A DNA stretch of 64,000 nt, taken from assembly GCA_002371825.1 (NCBI GenBank), contig DFHF01000042.1, forward strand, positions 29,713 to 93,712, given 5' to 3'. Origin of the DNA: Ruminococcus flavefaciens. GTDB lineage: Bacteria > Bacillota > Clostridia > Oscillospirales > Ruminococcaceae. Below are positions 61,300 to 64,000 of the stretch, piece after piece. Both the position numbers and the translations under genes were made by a program. Each line of letters begins with the position of its first letter. Positions within the stretch are counted from its first letter, which is position 1. Below the pieces are notes generated by a model that had not been told where the DNA came from, ran no database searches, and worked only from the letters and a program-made list of their open reading frames with translations.

Positions 61300-63576
61300 T
61301 TATCTGACTATCTCGCATCCGCCCCATTCAACTACTGTGAAACCGTTTCTGTCGAAGGAGGAGAGCTGCTGGGGTTCGATATCTACTTCATTTTCCAAAG
61401 GAACATATGTCATGAACACACGGCATATGCTGTCAGGAGTCGGAGTGATATGGAGCTTTGCAGAATTAGTATAAGCCTCATCCTGGAATGAGATAAGGTT
61501 GTACTTGTTGCGTTCCATTCTCGGCAGCCAGTACACGATGAATTCATTCATTTCACTTTCGGTCAGTCCCATATCTGAAAGCTTTTCTTTGAGGAAGTTT
61601 TCAGTATCACTGCCGGCAACACAGAATCCCTTTGAGAAATCGAAATGTGTACGGCAGTTCACAGCATCCCAGAAAAGATATCTGTGGTGAGAACCGTCTG
61701 CCTTGTTAAGGAGAGTGCCGTCCGGATAAGCAGTCACATCCCAGCCGTTGTTGTACTTAGGATATGTTGTTGCCAGGTCAGATTCGGTCAGCTCCAGTTC
61801 AACATGAACATCTGTCTCCTCTTCGGGGTAGAGATAAATTACCGGCTTGTCGGCTTGTGGTTCATAAAAGACGATCAGTTCGTTGCTTTTTTCATCAAAC
61901 ATTCTGATCCAGCCGTAATGACCGTCATAGTCTGTTAATAACCAATTGTCATTGCCGCTGTTATAGCCTCGTTCACGAAGTAATTCACCTTTGGGGATAG
62001 AAGCGATCAATGGATAGCTTTCATCTGGTCCAAGATACATTGGTAAATAATCTTCCAGCGACGAAAACATTGATCCGTATAAAGCATCTTTATCCGGCTT
62101 GATATAGCTGACTGTTTTTTTGATAAGCTCCTGCTTCAAAAGGCAAAGATCAAAAGCATCTATCTTACCGTCACGGCAGAAATCAGCAGCTGCCCAGTTC
62201 AAGAGCTGAGAATCAGGCTTAGAGAGAAGCCAGCTCTGTAAGGAGACCATATCTGCAACATTGAGCTCCTTGTCTCCGTTGACATCGCCGGAGGGTACCC
62301 ACTCCAGATAACAGATCACTTCAACATGATCTGAATATTCAGCAACGACCTTAAACTCCGGATCGGTATATCGTCCGGCAGCAGAATTTAAGTTTACCGA
62401 ATAATTGCAGTTGGGGTCATAAGCATTTATTGAATTTACAGTGAATGGATTGGATAAAATATCATAAATTTCACTGGTATAAGGAGATTGCGCCGTTTCT
62501 TTTAAGATAAAGCGATTATCAGCGTCATCCGGGATACTGATAGTTTTTCCGGTATACTTGTCTGCGAGAATAAATATTGTAGAACCATCTCTGTTGGGGT
62601 TAAGGTCATTGATGACAGAACAGTTGTCCTTGATCTCGTAATCACCGTAAAGCAGGTCTGATGGCGGGGCAGAAGAAAACTCTCTTCCAATAGACCATTT
62701 AACGTTCACATTACCATCAGCGGTCGGTTTATATAGTATGACAGAAGCAGAAGCGCCGCCGTCATTATCTTCCAGGATGAATGGTGTACATGATGATTCA
62801 CTTGCTTTTTCTATTTTGCCCTCACCGCTCTGTTCCATTGACAGGGAATCACCTGTGCTCGTGTCAATATCCAGACAATAAGCGATAAAGTTATCATGGA
62901 CAGAGGCCTTGCCGTACTGAGTCATAAAATCATTGAATTCCGGTGCACAGTCAGGGAGCCAGCTGTAGGTATCAGTCTCGACGGTAGTTCCGTTATTATT
63001 CTCGAAGCTGAATACTTCTTTTGTAACATATGAAGAGTCAAGGTGTTCATTCCATGAGTCAAGCTGTTCATACCATGTAACAGTCAGGTCATATCCTTCA
63101 AGTACACGGAAAAGCTCCACTTCAAAAGCATACTGAGTTTTACGGAGAGCATAGTTTTCAAAGAAGCTGTAGTCGTGTGAATAGAGCCCTAAGCTATCGC
63201 AGTAATCCTCGTATTCCTTTACAGCCTCAAAGTCATCAGGGTCAGGCTTTTCCGGGATATCCAGCTCATAAGTGTGCGGAATACTGCTGGCAGGAGTATT
63301 GATAAAAGTCATACTGCCGGAAATAGAAAACTGGTAGACATCTCTGTCAGGTCTTACCATTGGTCTTACAAGGCATATGACATTGTCAGCGACGTAAGAT
63401 TTTCCGTGGGTATTATAGAAATTCATTGCTTCGGCAAAATTCTGCGGTACCCAGTCTGGCAGAGTACCTATAACCGGGTCAGATACAGCCTTATCCGCAG
63501 CCTGTACAGGGGAAACTGCAATGGCAGATGCAAGCATCATGCCTGAGGTGAGGCAGGCTATCAGTTTGTTTTTCAT
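61300..63576 (-). CDS. Large secreted protein with internal dockerin and SH3-like domain
   Basis: 758 residues. A signal peptide ends SPVQAAD. About 390 residues of unknown fold follow, then an internal dockerin (residues about 425-485: GDVNGDKELNVADMVSLQSWL and CRDGKIDAFDLCLLKQEL), an SH3-like segment (LLTDYDGHYGWIRMF) and a C-terminal domain of about 190 residues beginning KPVIYLYPEEETDVHV and ending FTVVEWGG. I have seen that last domain style in other Firmicute proteins but know no function. AGGAGG-like GGAGGAAT precedes the ATG. Confidence 0.8.
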   Translation of the reverse strand: MKNKLIACLTSGMMLASAIAVSPVQAADKAVSDPVIGTLPDWVPQNFAEAMNFYNTHGKSYVADNVICLVRPMVRPDRDVYQFSISGSMTFINTPASSIPHTYELDIPEKPDPDDFEAVKEYEDYCDSLGLYSHDYSFFENYALRKTQYAFEVELFRVLEGYDLTVTWYEQLDSWNEHLDSSYVTKEVFSFENNNGTTVETDTYSWLPDCAPEFNDFMTQYGKASVHDNFIAYCLDIDTSTGDSLSMEQSGEGKIEKASESSCTPFILEDNDGGASASVILYKPTADGNVNVKWSIGREFSSAPPSDLLYGDYEIKDNCSVINDLNPNRDGSTIFILADKYTGKTISIPDDADNRFILKETAQSPYTSEIYDILSNPFTVNSINAYDPNCNYSVNLNSAAGRYTDPEFKVVAEYSDHVEVICYLEWVPSGDVNGDKELNVADMVSLQSWLLSKPDSQLLNWAAADFCRDGKIDAFDLCLLKQELIKKTVSYIKPDKDALYGSMFSSLEDYLPMYLGPDESYPLIASIPKGELLRERGYNSGNDNWLLTDYDGHYGWIRMFDEKSNELIVFYEPQADKPVIYLYPEEETDVHVELELTESDLATTYPKYNNGWDVTAYPDGTLLNKADGSHHRYLFWDAVNCRTHFDFSKGFCVAGSDTENFLKEKLSDMGLTESEMNEFIVYWLPRMERNKYNLISFQDEAYTNSAKLHITPTPDSICRVFMTYVPLENEVDIEPQQLSSFDRNGFTVVEWGGCEIVR

Positions 63577-63635
63577 ATTGATTCCTCCATTCTGTAAAAA
63601 AATTCCGTTGGAAGCATAGCTTCGTTTATAATTTC

Positions 63636-63665
63636 ATTATACAGCCGGATAATGAAAAAAGTCAA
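63636..63665 (-). promoter_or_regulatory. Promoter of the large dockerin gene
   Basis: On the minus strand TTGACT and TATAAT are 18 bases apart, about 60 bases before the start. Two GCAACTTACC direct repeats lie just upstream of the -35. Confidence 0.75.
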
Positions 63666-63674
63666 TAGATTTCC

Positions 63675-63705
63675 GGTAAGTTGCGTTTTTATGCAGGTAA
63701 GTTGC
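63675..63705 (-). promoter_or_regulatory. Tandem 10-bp direct repeats upstream of the -35
   Basis: GGTAAGTTGC occurs at 63675 and 63696 with a period of 21 bases, two helical turns. The placement just upstream of the minus-strand -35 is what a direct-repeat-binding activator (for example LytTR type) would need; the sequence does not match a consensus I can confirm. Confidence 0.5.
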
Positions 63706-63724
63706 AGAAATGGGTCTAAAAATG

Positions 63725-63761
63725 ACAGGGACTATAAGCTTTACGGCAGGTCCCTGTTTTC
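63725..63761 (+). terminator. Orphan terminator-like hairpin between divergent genes
   Basis: ACAGGGAC pairs with GTCCCTGT, followed by TTTTC. No plus-strand gene precedes it, so it may end a small RNA or act on the leader of nothing visible. Confidence 0.45.
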
Positions 63762-63783
63762 TTATACCATTCTCTTTTGGACA

Positions 63784-63795
63784 TTATGCGCATAA
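63784..63795. other. 12-bp perfect palindrome
   Basis: TTATGCGCATAA, a possible operator in the divergent intergenic region. Confidence 0.35.
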
Positions 63796-63822
63796 AGCTT
63801 ATTATTTTTTATGCACTTTGCT

Positions 63823-63906
63823 AAAGTTGTAATAATATTATTGACAACTTTGCAGAGATGTGATATACTGATATCAGAAAGTTGAAATAAAGATGATTAC
63901 AACTTT
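63823..63906 (+). promoter_or_regulatory. Two AAAGTTG/CAACTTT inverted repeats around a promoter
   Basis: AAAGTTGT (63823) and ACAACTTT (63844) form one pair, the second half overlapping the -35. AAAGTTG (63878) and CAACTTT (63900) form another pair just after the transcript start. This looks like a double operator for a dimeric repressor. Confidence 0.65.
63841..63869 (+). promoter_or_regulatory. Promoter of the NAD(P)-binding oxidoreductase gene
   Basis: Consensus TTGACA and TATACT, 17 bases apart. Confidence 0.85.
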
Positions 63907-63947
63907 ACAAATCAATATTATCATGTTATAATCAGGAGGTACTTATT

Positions 63948-64000
63948 ATGAAAATCGCAGTAGTTTGTGCAAACGGCAAGGCAGGTCAGCTTATCGTGAA
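63948..64000 (+). CDS. NAD(P)-binding oxidoreductase, 5' end only
   Basis: Only about 17 codons are visible (MKIAVVCANGKAGQLIV). The glycine-containing start resembles atypical SDR proteins of the NAD(P)H-binding YwnB type. AGGAGG lies 8 bases before the ATG. The rest lies outside the window. Confidence 0.6.
   Translation, partial: MKIAVVCANGKAGQLIV

Noticed and set aside
1..64000. CRISPR arrays, tRNA genes, integrases and transposases
   Set aside because: No regularly spaced repeats, cloverleaf-like sequences or recombinase motifs were noticed; a covariance or profile search could still find a tRNA I missed.

Overview
The window looks like chromosomal DNA of a gut or rumen Firmicute of the Ruminococcus type (class Clostridia). 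The evidence is Gram-positive housekeeping gene order (rplS-lepB-rbgA-rnhB-yraN, tig-clpP-clpX), strong AGGAGG ribosome binding sites, lipoproteins with Gly/Ser/Asp/Glu-rich linkers, and plant-fibre functions: cohesin and dockerin modules, a bacterial expansin and an SGNH esterase with a dockerin-like tail. Species cannot be fixed from sequence reading alone. No tRNA, rRNA, CRISPR array, integrase or transposase was seen.

Layout. 1-6.7 kb: 3' end of addA, then a leftward group (HtrA-type protease, hot-dog thioesterase, LTA-synthase-like sulfatase, HD hydrolase, FabG-like reductase). 6.9-10.8 kb: a small YnzC-like protein, cytidine deaminase, the paired B12-binding radical-SAM and DUF2344 proteins, and a methyltransferase. 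10.9-20.4 kb: housekeeping (L19, two signal peptidases, RbgA, RNase HII, YraN, threonine synthase, a phosphoesterase, trigger factor, ClpP, ClpX). 20.5-28.8 kb: PflX-like radical SAM protein, ECF sigma/anti-sigma pair, RNase P RNA, ABC-F ATPase, a tiny Cys-rich protein and a ClpC-type unfoldase. 28.8-39.3 kb: accessory surface functions, namely two tandem solute-binding lipoproteins, a secreted SGNH esterase, a three-gene sortase cassette, an aquaporin and two phage-like ORFs between identical 25-bp repeats.

39.4-51.5 kb is a tightly overlapped anaerobic cobalamin operon in the order cbiD-F-G-H-J-ET-A, short cobU, cobC, cbiB, cobD, cbiP, cbiC. cbiL, cobS, cobT and an ordinary cytoplasmic chelatase are absent from the window. 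A separate transcription unit follows at 51.5-57.3 kb: promoter, 24-codon leader ORF, B12 riboswitch and terminator, then a lipoprotein form of the cobalt chelatase CbiK, a two-repeat lipoprotein, and a BtuF/BtuC/BtuD-type ABC importer. This unit reads as a B12-repressed, surface-exposed cobalt, tetrapyrrole or corrinoid acquisition system. It is the most striking candidate system in the window.

57.5-64 kb: a secreted expansin with a large N-terminal clostridial domain, a 36-residue peptide gene, a cohesin-dockerin protein, a flavodoxin-family protein, a large dockerin/SH3-like protein, and the start of an NAD(P)-binding oxidoreductase whose promoter sits among AAAGTTGT/ACAACTTT inverted repeats.
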